A DNA stretch of 64,000 bases from the NCBI GenBank assembly GCA_964437215.1, contig CAYTFZ010000001.1, positions 1 through 64,000 of the forward strand, given 5' to 3'. Below the pieces are notes generated by a model. It saw only the letters and a program-made list of their open reading frames with translations. It had not been told where the DNA came from and searched no databases. The translations under genes and the position numbers were made by a program. Shown here in pieces: positions 17,290-26,840 of the stretch (position 1 is its first letter; each line of letters opens with the position of its first letter). Origin of the DNA: JAAYAN01 sp964437215. Lineage in GTDB: Bacteria; Bacteroidota; Ignavibacteria; Ignavibacteriales; Melioribacteraceae.

Positions 17290-18424
17290 TTTCTGCAGAT
17301 AAAATCAATTCGGTTTGGATATTTTTACCATTTTTTTTCGCAGGAATAAATTTAGTAATTATTATTGCAGCTTCAATACTTTCATCAATTTTCCGAGAGA
17401 TATTTTTCGTAATTTTAGAATAATAAACATTGCCTTCTTCATCAATTTTTAAAAATACTTCTAAAATTCCTTTATAATCTTCAGTCCTGTTTTCAGGTGA
17501 AATAAAAATATTTCCTATCACAGCTTCCATTCCGCCTTCAGGAAAAGGACACTCATCCGCATTACAATTTANNNNNNNNNNNNNNNNNNNNNNNNNNNNN
17601 NNNNNNNNNNNNNNNNNNNNNNNNNNNNNNNNNNNNNNNNNNNNNNNNNNNNNNNNNNNNNNNNNNNNNNNCTTTGGAGTAAGCAAAAAAGGGATATAAA
17701 GTATTACCTGCGTAGAAACTACTTCTTCTTTATCCTGTCCGGGAATAAATTTAGTTCTTTTTACTGCATCAATTGCAGCTTCATCACAGCCTAAACCAAT
17801 TCCTTTCACCACTGAGGCATCTCCTACATTACCTTGCTCATCTATTTGCGCCAATACCGATACTGTCCCTTCAAGTCCGTATTTTTTAGCATCTTCCGGA
17901 TAATTTATAGCCTCAATTATTGATTCTATACCCCCTACAGGTTCAGGACAAATATCAATAGTACAGATATATTCTTCTTTACGCCGCGAGCTGTTTTTAA
18001 TCCCCGATATTTCCGTAAAATACCTGGAAATAGGAGCAGCATAATTTGGATCGCGACTTACATAATTTGTGCTTATCAATTTCCCTTTTTCAAATATTCT
18101 TGTTTCTTTAAGTCCGCCGTTTTCATAATAGTATTTTGATAATCCGTCTAAAATTCCCATATCGGTTTGTATTTCAGACTTTATTATTCCGTTTAAATAA
18201 TATTCTCTTATCCAACCGTTTACAATTCCATTTGAATATGTAATTTCTTTTCTTAGATTCCCATTTTCATAAAACCAATAGCAGGTACCGTCAAGTCTGT
18301 CGTTTACATAACTTATTTCCGAAGATATTTTTCCGTCAGGATAAAACGAACGGTTTATGCCGGTCTGGCTGTATATCTCGTTAAAGAAAATTAATAACGG
18401 AATCAGACAAAAGAAGCTTTTCAT
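17276..18424 (-). CDS. Secreted MORN-repeat protein with TonB C-terminal domain(s), interrupted by an assembly gap
   Basis: A signal peptide (SFFCLIPLLIFFNEIYS) is followed by about four MORN_2-type repeats such as GTCYWFYENGNLRKEITYSN, then a TonB-like domain with EPVGGIESIIEAINYPEDAKK and VVKGIGLGCDEAAIDAVK. A run of 100 N at 17572-17671 follows, then a second, more divergent TonB-like segment with PFPEGGMEAVIGN and KITKNISRKIDE. The pre-gap segment ends LLTPK, close to where TonB domains normally stop, so the gap may hide a stop and the start of another gene. The reading frame across the gap is not reliable. ATG at 18424 chosen. Confidence 0.65.
   Translation of the reverse strand: MKSFFCLIPLLIFFNEIYSQTGINRSFYPDGKISSEISYVNDRLDGTCYWFYENGNLRKEITYSNGIVNGWIREYYLNGIIKSEIQTDMGILDGLSKYYYENGGLKETRIFEKGKLISTNYVSRDPNYAAPISRYFTEISGIKNSSRRKEEYICTIDICPEPVGGIESIIEAINYPEDAKKYGLEGTVSVLAQIDEQGNVGDASVVKGIGLGCDEAAIDAVKRTKFIPGQDKEEVVSTQVILYIPFLLTPKXXXXXXXXXXXXXXXXXXXXXXXXXXXXXXXXXXNCNADECPFPEGGMEAVIGNIFISPENRTEDYKGILEVFLKIDEEGNVYYSKITKNISRKIDESIEAAIIITKFIPAKKNGKNIQTELILSAEINLD
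17572..17671. other. Assembly gap (100 N)
   Basis: The run of exactly 100 N is a scaffold placeholder, so the true gap length and the reading frame across it are unknown. It falls between two TonB-like segments of one apparent gene. Confidence 0.99.
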
Positions 18425-18427
18425 CAA

Positions 18428-19087
18428 TTAAAATTCCCATTTTGCAGCTAATGTAGGCATAATTTCAACTTTATTTGTCGGCAAGAAATTATGTGTAATT
18501 TCAACTTCACTTCCGAGAAAAAGGTTTTGTGTTACTTTTACCCATAATTGAGGTTCAGTCATAATTACCAAATCTTTTTTATCTTTTCCAGCCAGTTTTG
18601 CACTCCATAAATCTGCAAATCCTGTAAAAATGATTTTCCCATCCCAAAATTCGTTAAACCAAACAATTGTAATCTGAAAATCGCTTCCAGTTGATAAATA
18701 GTCCTTTCGGTAAAGCAAATCGGTATTTAAAGTTGTAATTCCCAAATCTATAGGATAACTTAATCCGGCAAGCCAAACATGCCCTAGAGGATATCCTGCG
18801 GCATTTCCATCGTTATATTGTAAAGTTGCAGAAAGATTTTCTACCCAAGGGAGATTAATGTAGCGGGCAATTTCAAAATATGCCAAAGACATACTTTTAT
18901 TTCCGCCATTATTAAAATCGAAATCTGCAAAGAAAAATGTTGAACCGTAGTCATCGGCTTTCAGCATTTCAAAAGTAGAAGTAAAATATTTCCTGTCTTT
19001 TCCTAAATCGTAATGTATTTGAATATTTTGAGATAATATCGGACAAATTAAAAATATCATTAAAAGCGTAACTTTCGTTATTTTCAT
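18428..19087 (-). CDS. DUF5020 family outer-membrane protein
   Basis: The 219-residue protein starts with a signal peptide (KVTLLMIFLICPILS) and continues as an outer-membrane beta-barrel-like sequence. QIHYDLGKDRKYFTSTFEML and FADFDFNNG are characteristic of DUF5020, distantly Tsx-like. Alternating aromatic strands such as LSATLQYND and GKIIFTGFADLW support a barrel. The ligand is unknown. It lies 3 bases upstream of the MORN/TonB gene. Confidence 0.75.
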   Translation of the reverse strand: MKITKVTLLMIFLICPILSQNIQIHYDLGKDRKYFTSTFEMLKADDYGSTFFFADFDFNNGGNKSMSLAYFEIARYINLPWVENLSATLQYNDGNAAGYPLGHVWLAGLSYPIDLGITTLNTDLLYRKDYLSTGSDFQITIVWFNEFWDGKIIFTGFADLWSAKLAGKDKKDLVIMTEPQLWVKVTQNLFLGSEVEITHNFLPTNKVEIMPTLAAKWEF

Positions 19088-19114
19088 CGTTGTTGCCTTA
19101 TATTTATATGAGTT

Positions 19115-20662
19115 TTAAGAATTGTACCTTGGAAGTGATATAGTAAATTCGGAACCTTTTCCGAATTCACTTTTAACTGAAATGTCTCCGCCAATTCTTT
19201 TTAAGAATTCTTTGCAAAGAATCAGCCCAAGTCCTGTACCCTTTTCTTTAGCAGGACCAATTGAAACATAATGCACATCAATCCGGAAAAGCTTATTCTG
19301 ATCTTCTTCCGATATCCCTATACCTTCATCGATAACCGAAATGTAAACATTCCCGTCATCTTTTTCTGTTGCGGTAATACTTACTTTAGCTCTTTCTTGC
19401 GAAAATTTAATAGAGTTACTCAGTAAATTGCCAATTACAGAAATAGTCATATTTTTATCAGCAAATACTTTTATATGACTTTCTGCATCAACAAAAAATC
19501 TTATTTTTTTATGTGCGAAATCATCTTTTAAAGCACTTGCAACTTCCCAGATTATATCCTGAACTACAAGAGCCTGAGGTTCATTCTGAATTCTGCCGGT
19601 GTGGGCACGCGACCATTGGAGCAGGTTTTCTAAAAGTTTATACGCATGTTTTGCAGAATTGTTAATTTCAGTTATAAAAGTTATTTTTTCATCTTCATCA
19701 AAGGAATCATATTCCTTCAGCAACATTTCCGAAAAACCAAGCAGCGTTGTAAAAGGATTTTTTAGATCGTGTGATACAATTGTAAGAAATTTGTCTTTTG
19801 TAGCATTAGTTTCGCGGATTTTTTCTTCAGATTCTTTTAGATTTTTCTCTATAAGAATTCTTTGCGTAATATCTGAAAAAGACCCGATTATACCGCCAGG
19901 TTTATCATTGTCATCATAAAAAACCGATTTACTTATAAGAATATTTCTTTTCTCGCCGGAATCAGCTTCAATTTCTGTTTCATATGTCAACGAGTTAAGA
20001 TTATTTATAACCTCATTATCTTTTCTTTCATCTTCTTCCGAAAATTCTTTTGAAAAGACTTCATCAGCAGACTTACCGAATATTTCTTCCAAAGGTTTTC
20101 CAAGATATTCCTCAAATTTCCGGTTGCAGCCTAAATATATACCTTTCAAATTTTTATAATAAACCGGGTTTGGAATATTATTCATTATTGAAAGTATAAA
20201 CTTACTTTGCTGGTTTGTTAATTTATCTTGGTTAAAGTTAGAATTGTACTCGTGTATAAATTTAACAACAACTTTGGCACCATCTGCAGTAACTGCAGGA
20301 TAAAACCCGGCGCAACAATCAATTTTGTTATCATTAACCGATAAAAAAGTTAAATTAACTACCTCTACGGTATTATCGTATAAATTAATTTCCTTAAGAA
20401 TATTCTGAATTTTATTATAATCAGATTTATCAATAATGCTTAAAACACTTTGTTCCGATATTTCATCCGACTGATAACCGAATAACTGCATCCATTTTCT
20501 GCTGGTTGCAATAAATTCACCTTTATAGTCAATTATTGCAAAAACTTTATCTGCAAAATCATCTAATCCTTGTACTGCGTCACTATTACTAACAGTTTCA
20601 ATGTCAATATTTTTGATGAAATCGACTATTTCTTTTATTTGAAGGATATCCGCTTGCGCCAT
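19115..20662 (-). CDS. Soluble PAS-domain sensor histidine kinase
   Basis: The 515-residue kinase has no membrane helix. It has two PAS-like regions (about residues 25-130 and 150-270), a short coiled-coil linker near residues 268-285, then a DHp domain with FLTIVSHDLKNPFTTLLGF (phosphoaccepting histidine in SHDLKNP). The HATPase domain has an N-box IGNLLSNSIKFS and G-boxes DEGIGI and GTGLGLILCKEF. No response regulator is next to it. The second PAS domain, with NPVYYKNLKGIYLGCN, could bind a small ligand or sense redox; the signal is unknown. Confidence 0.9.
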   Translation of the reverse strand: MAQADILQIKEIVDFIKNIDIETVSNSDAVQGLDDFADKVFAIIDYKGEFIATSRKWMQLFGYQSDEISEQSVLSIIDKSDYNKIQNILKEINLYDNTVEVVNLTFLSVNDNKIDCCAGFYPAVTADGAKVVVKFIHEYNSNFNQDKLTNQQSKFILSIMNNIPNPVYYKNLKGIYLGCNRKFEEYLGKPLEEIFGKSADEVFSKEFSEEDERKDNEVINNLNSLTYETEIEADSGEKRNILISKSVFYDDNDKPGGIIGSFSDITQRILIEKNLKESEEKIRETNATKDKFLTIVSHDLKNPFTTLLGFSEMLLKEYDSFDEDEKITFITEINNSAKHAYKLLENLLQWSRAHTGRIQNEPQALVVQDIIWEVASALKDDFAHKKIRFFVDAESHIKVFADKNMTISVIGNLLSNSIKFSQERAKVSITATEKDDGNVYISVIDEGIGISEEDQNKLFRIDVHYVSIGPAKEKGTGLGLILCKEFLKRIGGDISVKSEFGKGSEFTISLPRYNS

Positions 20663-20721
20663 ACAATAATTAAATTTTTATGCTAAAGTAACAAAATTAA
20701 TACTAACATTATACATCCGAA

Positions 20722-20755
20722 CAAAAAAAAACCCCGCCTTTTGACGGGGTATTTT
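20722..20755 (-). terminator. Terminator downstream of the 20769-21645 gene
   Basis: ACCCCG and CGGGGT form a GC-rich stem around an 8-base loop (core 20731-20750), with an A-run on the 5' side of the plus strand that gives a T-run on the minus strand. It lies just after the inferred TAA stop of the lipoprotein gene. Confidence 0.85.
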
Positions 20756-20768
20756 ATTAAATAATATT

Positions 20769-21645
20769 TTACAGAGCNNNNNNNNNNNNNNNNNNNNNNN
20801 NNNNNNNNNNNNNNNNNNNNNNNNNNNNNNNNNNNNNNNNNNNNNNNNNNNNNNNNNNNNNNNNNNNNNNNNNNNNNACCAACACTGAAATGTGGTTCAT
20901 GCGGAAATCCGCCACTTATTGTAAGTTTAACCGGACGCGATACTATTGTTTTTCCTCCGATTGTACATCTTGCAACAACCTGCACAGGACCAGAGATTGT
21001 TCCGCTTCGAACTGTTGTAAAAACTAATCCTTCAGAATTTGATCTTACTGTTTTAGGACCGATTTCTTCGCCACCGTTAGGATGTGAGCCTGGCAAAAAG
21101 TCGAATGTTACCGGAATTGAATGATCGATATCAATTGGATTACCGTTTGAATCTACAACAACATAAGTTATATTTGTCCAAGTAATATCTCCTGTTTCCT
21201 GAACAAAAATATTCGGACTTGTCATACTAACAAACTGGATAGCATCAGCAGGACCTGTAACACTGCTGTTTATTAATTGTTTTTCTAATCTTATAGTTCC
21301 TAAATCAAGTTTTTTTTCAGCAACATTTACATCTTGTGTAATTTCTCTTGTTTCGTATCCTTTAATATTAAAAGTAAACTTTAGTTCTTTGTTACCGCTC
21401 ATATCAAGAATAAAAGCAAAATCTCCGCCGGCTTCTGAATATCTGTCATTAAACCCGGAAATTTTTATGGTAACTCCTTCAATTCCTGTCCCTGTTGTAT
21501 TATCAATAACTTTACCGGAAATGGTTACTTTACCTCCTGTTTCAGCTTTCTCTTCGTCAGCTTCCGTAGTGGTTGATTTTTTACACGATGTTGTAACAAA
21601 TAAAACAAAAAATACTGACAGCAAAAATAATAATGTCTTTTTCAT
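20769..21645 (-). CDS. Lipoprotein with carboxypeptidase-regulatory-like and Ig-like domains, interrupted by an assembly gap
   Basis: The protein begins with a lipoprotein signal (LFVTTSCKK, lipid-anchored Cys). A CarboxypepD_reg-like domain follows with VTISGKVIDNTTGTGIEGVTI and SEAGGDFAFIL, then a bacterial Ig-like segment with VVDSNGNPIDIDHSIPVTFDF and TVRSNSEGLVFTTVRSG. Coding is then lost in the 100-N gap at 20778-20877. After the gap the minus strand reads Ala-Leu-stop in one frame (TAA at 20769-20771), directly before a terminator, so I place the true end there. The read-through frame over the N run is an artefact of gap length. Likely an outer-membrane-attached surface protein. Confidence 0.7.
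20778..20877. other. Assembly gap (100 N)
   Basis: Placeholder run of 100 N near the 3' end of the lipoprotein gene, so the true length is unknown. Confidence 0.99.
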
Positions 21646-21979
21646 AGTATGATCTTCATTTTATTGATGAAATATTTATTATTTAGATTATGTAACAATA
21701 AAAATATACAGACTATTGTTCTAAAGCAAGAAATTTTTAAGATATTTATAACGATAAAAATAAGATTATTTCAATAATCATTCCAGCTAATTTTCGAATA
21801 TTTTATTAATATTTTAATCGGTTAGGACAAATATTAGCCATTTGCTCAAAAAAATCAACTATTTTATTATTGAAATATTTATAAGTAAATATATAAATAT
21901 TTATTTTTATGTTAAAAATTAACTAATTCTTTATTGGCTTATTTATTGATATGTTTTAACGTCACTTTATGGAGAAAAA
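21646..21979. other. AT-rich divergent intergenic region
   Basis: About 334 bases between the divergent lipoprotein gene and the small gene at 21980. It holds an AAATATTTATA/TATAAATATTT inverted repeat (about 21873-21902) and an SD-like GGAG before 21980. I see no further gene. Promoters for both neighbours should lie here, but I cannot place them with confidence. Confidence 0.45.
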
Positions 21980-22219
21980 ATGCACAACTATTATTCCTTA
22001 ATTTTTCATTTTTCAAAAATAATCTATCAAACAGAAGAGTTTATTGAAAACAAAATAGAGTTATACGAAATTAAAAATAGAGCTGCAGATTTTCCTTACT
22101 GGAAAAAACTTATCGGGACGGCTGTTTCAGAATTTAGAATCGAACATTTCTATAAATTGTCACTTGGAACTCTTTATATTACTATGTTAACTTTTTTAAT
22201 ATTGAAGTATTTTCAGTAA
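21980..22219 (+). CDS. Small hypothetical protein with C-terminal membrane helix
   Basis: The 79-residue protein is mostly polar and charged, with a single C-terminal membrane helix (about residues 60-77). I do not recognise it. The ATG is preceded by TATGGAGAAAAA, with GGAG about 6 bases upstream, one of the clearer ribosome-binding sites in the window, which supports a real gene. It is alone on the plus strand and converges on the DUF4091 gene with 11 bases between stops. The C-terminal helix suggests a tail-anchored inner-membrane protein. Confidence 0.55.
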   Translation: MHNYYSLIFHFSKIIYQTEEFIENKIELYEIKNRAADFPYWKKLIGTAVSEFRIEHFYKLSLGTLYITMLTFLILKYFQ

Positions 22220-22230
22220 TTTTTACCGGT

Positions 22231-23895
22231 CTATTCAGACTGAACTATTTTTATAATTTCATTTATTAACTTTTTTCGAGTAACATCATTATCGTTCATT
22301 TTAAATTTATTAAGCAGTTCATAACGGCTTATTTTATTATTTTCTGAATGTTTTTGTAAATTATATAAAGTTTCAAAATAACGAATATCGTCTATTGCTT
22401 CACGCATCCCTTCCCATTGAATTGTTGAAATAATTCCGTCAGTTACCGGATAAGTAAAAGCTTCTTCGCGAAATCTTTTTTCCGGATCATCAAAATCATT
22501 CCAGAAATTACCATAGTTTTTCTGATAAGCATATATCATTGCCCCGTCGTAATTCTTTAATATTAAATCGAATCCGTAATTATTTCTGTAAATTTCAGGA
22601 TTTTCCTGACCCGCCTGAGGATTATGATATGAAAGTACTTTTATATTTTGTTTATGGAATTTTTCCGGTATTGTAAAATCAGTTTCCCCATGAACAACCG
22701 CAAAAGAAATTTCGTTGTCAACATATTTGTAAACATCTTTTACTGCCGCTATAAATATTCCATTGCATAAACTTTTCGTTTTTTGCCAAAACGGAATCTG
22801 TTTTTTTATATTCGCGGAATCAGCTTCATCAATACCGTAGATGTATAAACTGTCCCAACCGCTTTTTTTAATTACTTCGGAATATTCCCTGACTTTGCTT
22901 ATTAACGAATTTGTATCATTATTAAAAACCGCATCTGAGAAAAGATTTAAGTCGATGTGAAATATTTTATCTGTTGAATACCCTAAACTCTTCCTTATTT
23001 CCAGATTTCTTAAAAGATAATTGTTTTTTTGATAATTTACAGGGTAATTAAAACCGTGATCCTTAATATCCTTTAGTTCAATAGTTAATTGTTTTTCAGT
23101 TTTATCGTTATAATGATATGGGCGTTGATAATCTTTAATCTGCCCAATGTAGTATATTGAATAAATTATTCTGGGATCATCTAATTTAAATGGCAAGACA
23201 TTTATTCTAATTGGTATTTTATGAACATTTTTCCCGGATGTTGCAATTTCAATAAAACCTCTGTAAATTCCTGGTAATTCCGAACTGTCTGCAAAACATT
23301 TCAGCCAGATTTGCCGGTAGTCATCATCAAGTATAAAAGGTTGCAGATCAGGTGTATCAGCAATTTTTAATTCAGAAAAATCGGTATTAGGGCTATCTGT
23401 TATATTTATATATTTTTCTTTGTTTTCTATTGTTTTACAAAGAAGATAATTTTGTTCATTTATTCTGTCAAGTTTAATCAGCTTATCATTTTTTATAAGT
23501 AATTCCTGAGTCAGTAATTTACTGTTTTCGTTTCTTATATCTTTTGAAGTAATCCCTGCCTGATACCATACTTTTACAATATAAGGATCAATAATACCAT
23601 TAAATAACTTATTATTTTCATTTTTTAGCTCGGTTATTTTAATTGATAATATTTCTGTTTTACCAAAGCTTTTTATAATAAACGATAAAGGTTCAATTTC
23701 TCCCGGTGTTATATTACACGAAAGTGAGTCAATTTTCTTCATATCCGCCGGGAGATTAATTTCATCCAATCTTACATATTTGGTAGGATTTAAGTAATGA
23801 AAACTCAAGCCCGATTCTTCCGAACAGCTTGTAAATCCCCAGAAGAATAAAAATAAAATTATTCTCAGGAACTGACGATTTTTTATAAATCTCAT
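22231..23895 (-). CDS. DUF4091-containing lipoprotein (glycoside-hydrolase-like)
   Basis: The 554-residue lipoprotein (LFFWGFTSCSEES, Cys about 24) has a beta-rich N-terminal part and a TIM-barrel-like central part with KSGWDSLYIYGIDEADS, where acidic residues sit at a barrel-strand end as in glycosidases. It ends in a DUF4091 region with YPVTDGIISTIQWEGMREA and DDIRYFETLYNL. DUF4091 proteins often act on polysaccharides; activity is not shown. It sits 7 bases after the phosphosugar transferase gene, so it likely belongs to the polysaccharide locus. Confidence 0.75.
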   Translation of the reverse strand: MRFIKNRQFLRIILFLFFWGFTSCSEESGLSFHYLNPTKYVRLDEINLPADMKKIDSLSCNITPGEIEPLSFIIKSFGKTEILSIKITELKNENNKLFNGIIDPYIVKVWYQAGITSKDIRNENSKLLTQELLIKNDKLIKLDRINEQNYLLCKTIENKEKYINITDSPNTDFSELKIADTPDLQPFILDDDYRQIWLKCFADSSELPGIYRGFIEIATSGKNVHKIPIRINVLPFKLDDPRIIYSIYYIGQIKDYQRPYHYNDKTEKQLTIELKDIKDHGFNYPVNYQKNNYLLRNLEIRKSLGYSTDKIFHIDLNLFSDAVFNNDTNSLISKVREYSEVIKKSGWDSLYIYGIDEADSANIKKQIPFWQKTKSLCNGIFIAAVKDVYKYVDNEISFAVVHGETDFTIPEKFHKQNIKVLSYHNPQAGQENPEIYRNNYGFDLILKNYDGAMIYAYQKNYGNFWNDFDDPEKRFREEAFTYPVTDGIISTIQWEGMREAIDDIRYFETLYNLQKHSENNKISRYELLNKFKMNDNDVTRKKLINEIIKIVQSE

Positions 23896-23902
23896 ATTTT
23901 TT

Positions 23903-25567
23903 TTATTTTGTGAATAATAGAAATGTTATTGAAATGAAAGGCAGCAAAAAGGAAAAAAATAAAATATATTTTGCAGTATTTTCGCGAAACCGAGATATAA
24001 TTTTATACAATAAGTAAATTATAAATGACTGATAAAAAACAATATTCAGGAAAGCCAGTCTGTCATATTCTACAAAATTATTAATTACAAAAAGCAAAGA
24101 GAAAAAAAGTATCAAAATAAGATCAATGCCGGTAAGCAAAGCTTCGGGACTGAAAAATATTCTTTCGCGCAGAACAATGTAAAATATTACCGTAAGCAAA
24201 ACAACACCGAATAATATTTCGAGATAATTATTATTCAATATTAAAACAATATATTTATTCTTTATTGATTCTGACAGTCCGCTTAAAAAGAAAAATCCTG
24301 CCGTATTTAAAAAAACATAAATTCCGGCAATTTCTTTTGTTCGCTGATAATGCATTACTGATAAAATCAGCGATAAAACACCAACAATTGTTAAAAACAA
24401 CAAATCTTCGAACTTAAGCGAAGTTTTTATAGGAACAGACGACAAAAGAATAACAGATGTTGCCAGAATCGAGAATGGTATTATCAATTTTATATAAAGT
24501 TCAATTATTTGCTGCGGAAGCATCGATATTTTATCAGTATAGTATCTCGTAAAAAAATCGGATACTGATTTAACCTTACTGAATAAAAGTTTGCTGAAAA
24601 TCAATATTAGAGCAACAGAAAAAAATAAAACAGTTGCTGTGTATTCGTATCCTTTATAATAAACAAAGGATATGAAAATGAAAATTATTGTAAAAAGATG
24701 AACAATAAAAACAGAAAATTTGTGTTGAATATTGCTTTCGAGTATAATGTGATGCAGATGTGTTTTATCAGGATTGAATGGACTTTCTTTTCTTAATATT
24801 CTGAATATCATCACTTTTAAGGTATCAATAATCGGCACACCTAAAACTATTACCGAATAAGTAATATCCAACTGCGAACCGTAATGATCAACTGAAATAA
24901 GCAAAGATACAAGCATAATAAAAAAACCGAGAATTAATGATCCTGTATCTCCTAAAAATATTTTCGCCGGATAGGCATTATATTTAAGAAATCCTAAAAT
25001 ACTTCCCGAAAGACTTGAAGTAAGAATAAGTGCAAGTTCATTACCGGTATAGATAGAAACCATAAAATACATAAAAAATATTAACAGTGAAAAACCGCTT
25101 GCCAAACCATCAAGCCCATCCAAAAGATTTATCGAATTAATAACTCCTACAATAAAAAAACCAAGTAATATTAAATCGAATGGTTGAGGGATAGTAACAC
25201 CAAAAAGCATAACTCCAGTTACAAATTCGGTAAAATATGTAACTATTAAAATTGCTGTAAGAATTTGAAAAGCAAATTTCACAAGCGGACTAAGTCCGAT
25301 AATATCATCCAGCGTACCGCATAACAAAATTATAAGCGCCCCAACAAATAAAAGTTTAATCGAATTCAAATCTGGATAGAAACTGAACATCAATACCATA
25401 ACACTGGTAAAAATAACAATCCCGCCCATCCGGGGAATAACTTTTGTATTAATCCTTCGCACACCCGGTCTGTCGACTATATCCGATTTTTTTAAAAAAG
25501 AAATTAATGGCGGCGTAAGAAATAATGTAATTACTAACCCCGCAAAAAATATAAAGGTATAAGTCAT
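23903..25567 (-). CDS. WecA/MraY-type polyprenyl-phosphate glycosylphosphotransferase with extra C-terminal membrane domain
   Basis: The core (residues about 1-335) is a polytopic sugar-1-phosphate transferase. TLDDIIGLSP, LLDGLDGLASG (about 148-158), FLGDTGSLILGF (204-215) and DKTHLHH (267-273) are the family's Mg-binding and active-site motifs. It should load a sugar phosphate onto undecaprenyl phosphate at the inner membrane, starting the repeat unit. The protein is 554 residues long. From about 340 to the end it carries a further six hydrophobic segments outside the core family, with YRLAFLNIVFYQS-like helices. Adjacent to the WbuB-like transferase with a 1-base overlap. Confidence 0.88.
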   Translation of the reverse strand: MTYTFIFFAGLVITLFLTPPLISFLKKSDIVDRPGVRRINTKVIPRMGGIVIFTSVMVLMFSFYPDLNSIKLLFVGALIILLCGTLDDIIGLSPLVKFAFQILTAILIVTYFTEFVTGVMLFGVTIPQPFDLILLGFFIVGVINSINLLDGLDGLASGFSLLIFFMYFMVSIYTGNELALILTSSLSGSILGFLKYNAYPAKIFLGDTGSLILGFFIMLVSLLISVDHYGSQLDITYSVIVLGVPIIDTLKVMIFRILRKESPFNPDKTHLHHIILESNIQHKFSVFIVHLFTIIFIFISFVYYKGYEYTATVLFFSVALILIFSKLLFSKVKSVSDFFTRYYTDKISMLPQQIIELYIKLIIPFSILATSVILLSSVPIKTSLKFEDLLFLTIVGVLSLILSVMHYQRTKEIAGIYVFLNTAGFFFLSGLSESIKNKYIVLILNNNYLEILFGVVLLTVIFYIVLRERIFFSPEALLTGIDLILILFFSLLFVINNFVEYDRLAFLNIVFYQSFIIYLLYKIISRFRENTAKYILFFSFLLPFISITFLLFTK

Positions 25568-26793
25568 TACATTACTTCCTCAATCAAATCAATCATCTCG
25601 GACGCTATCTTTTTTCTGTTGAAATTTGCCATTACAAAATTGAATCCGTTTTGCCCCATAATTCCGGCATTTTTATCGTCTTTACTGAATTCTAAAACTT
25701 TTACAGCCAAATCTTCGCTGTTTTCCGGTTCAAAAAGAATGCCGCAGCCAGCATTTTCAATAATCTTTCGCGATTCTCCTTCAACACCCATTAATATAGG
25801 TTTTTTCTTTATCATTCCTTCAAACATTTTTGAAGGTATAACGGTCTTAAATAAATCGTTTTTCTTAAGGTGAACACAGAAAAGATCAAGTTTTTCAATA
25901 ATTGCCGGAATATCTGATTTTGGTTGAATCGGAAATATCCGGATATTTTTAAGATTCCTTTTTTTAATTTCATCTTCAAGTTTTTGTCTTTCGGCACCCG
26001 AACCGACAATTACAAACTTAATATCTGTATTTTTTAATTTCTCTGCAGCATCAATCAGTGTAATAATTGAATGAGCCATTCCGATTGTCCCGATATATCC
26101 AATCTTAAATCCAGATAGTAAATAGTTTTTTAATTCAATATTCTGAATTTCACTTTTAATATCAAAAGTATCTGTATCAACACCGTTAAAAAATACGTGT
26201 ATTTTATCTTCGTTTATTCCTCGCTTTATGAGATTTTCTTTAAAAGATACCGTTACAGATATTATTTTCTTTGCTGATTTATAAAGATTTATTTCAATCC
26301 ATTCGAGAAGTTTAATTATTTTTTTATTTGTTAAAGCTCCAACCGCAACTATAGATTCTGGCCATAAATCCCTAAGCTCCAAAATAAACGGTTTTCTTCT
26401 TAAAATTGAAATGTATTTTCCGGCAAGTCCGCAAAAAAACTGTGGTGTTGTGGACATAACGAGATCAAATTTAATTCCTGAAAAAGAGACATACATAACG
26501 CTTAAAAGCATAAATATTATGTAATTAAGAGTTCTTAAAATAAACCCCTCGTTTGGCGTGATTAAAGTCCATAAACGTATTACATCTATACCGTCAATAT
26601 TTTCTTTCTGAATTAATTTATTTTTATAACCGGGAAATATTATACCGTCCGGATGATTAGGAAAATTTGTAACTACAGTAACATCAATTCTATTCAGCCA
26701 AGCTCTGCAATGCTCGTATGTCCTGTTTGCAGGAGCATTTACTTCCGGCGGGAAATAATGAGTAACAAATAGTAACCTTTTTCTACCAGGCAA
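25567..26793 (-). CDS. WbuB-family GT4 glycosyltransferase
   Basis: The 408-residue GT-B enzyme starts RLLFVTHYFPPEVNAPANRTYEH and has the WbuB-type middle (VVTNFPNHPDGIIFPGYK) and the donor-side motifs GTIGMAHSIITLIDAAEKL and KKPILMGVEGES with the E-x7-E pair. WbuB-type enzymes add amino-deoxysugars in O-antigen or capsule assembly, so a similar cytoplasmic step is likely. The start is TTG at 26791-26793 behind AAGGAG. It overlaps the next gene by one base. Confidence 0.85.
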   Translation of the reverse strand: MPGRKRLLFVTHYFPPEVNAPANRTYEHCRAWLNRIDVTVVTNFPNHPDGIIFPGYKNKLIQKENIDGIDVIRLWTLITPNEGFILRTLNYIIFMLLSVMYVSFSGIKFDLVMSTTPQFFCGLAGKYISILRRKPFILELRDLWPESIVAVGALTNKKIIKLLEWIEINLYKSAKKIISVTVSFKENLIKRGINEDKIHVFFNGVDTDTFDIKSEIQNIELKNYLLSGFKIGYIGTIGMAHSIITLIDAAEKLKNTDIKFVIVGSGAERQKLEDEIKKRNLKNIRIFPIQPKSDIPAIIEKLDLFCVHLKKNDLFKTVIPSKMFEGMIKKKPILMGVEGESRKIIENAGCGILFEPENSEDLAVKVLEFSKDDKNAGIMGQNGFNFVMANFNRKKIASEMIDLIEEVM

Positions 26794-26840
26794 ATTAAAC
26801 TAACTCCTTATAATAAAAAAATAAACACAAATATAATTTA

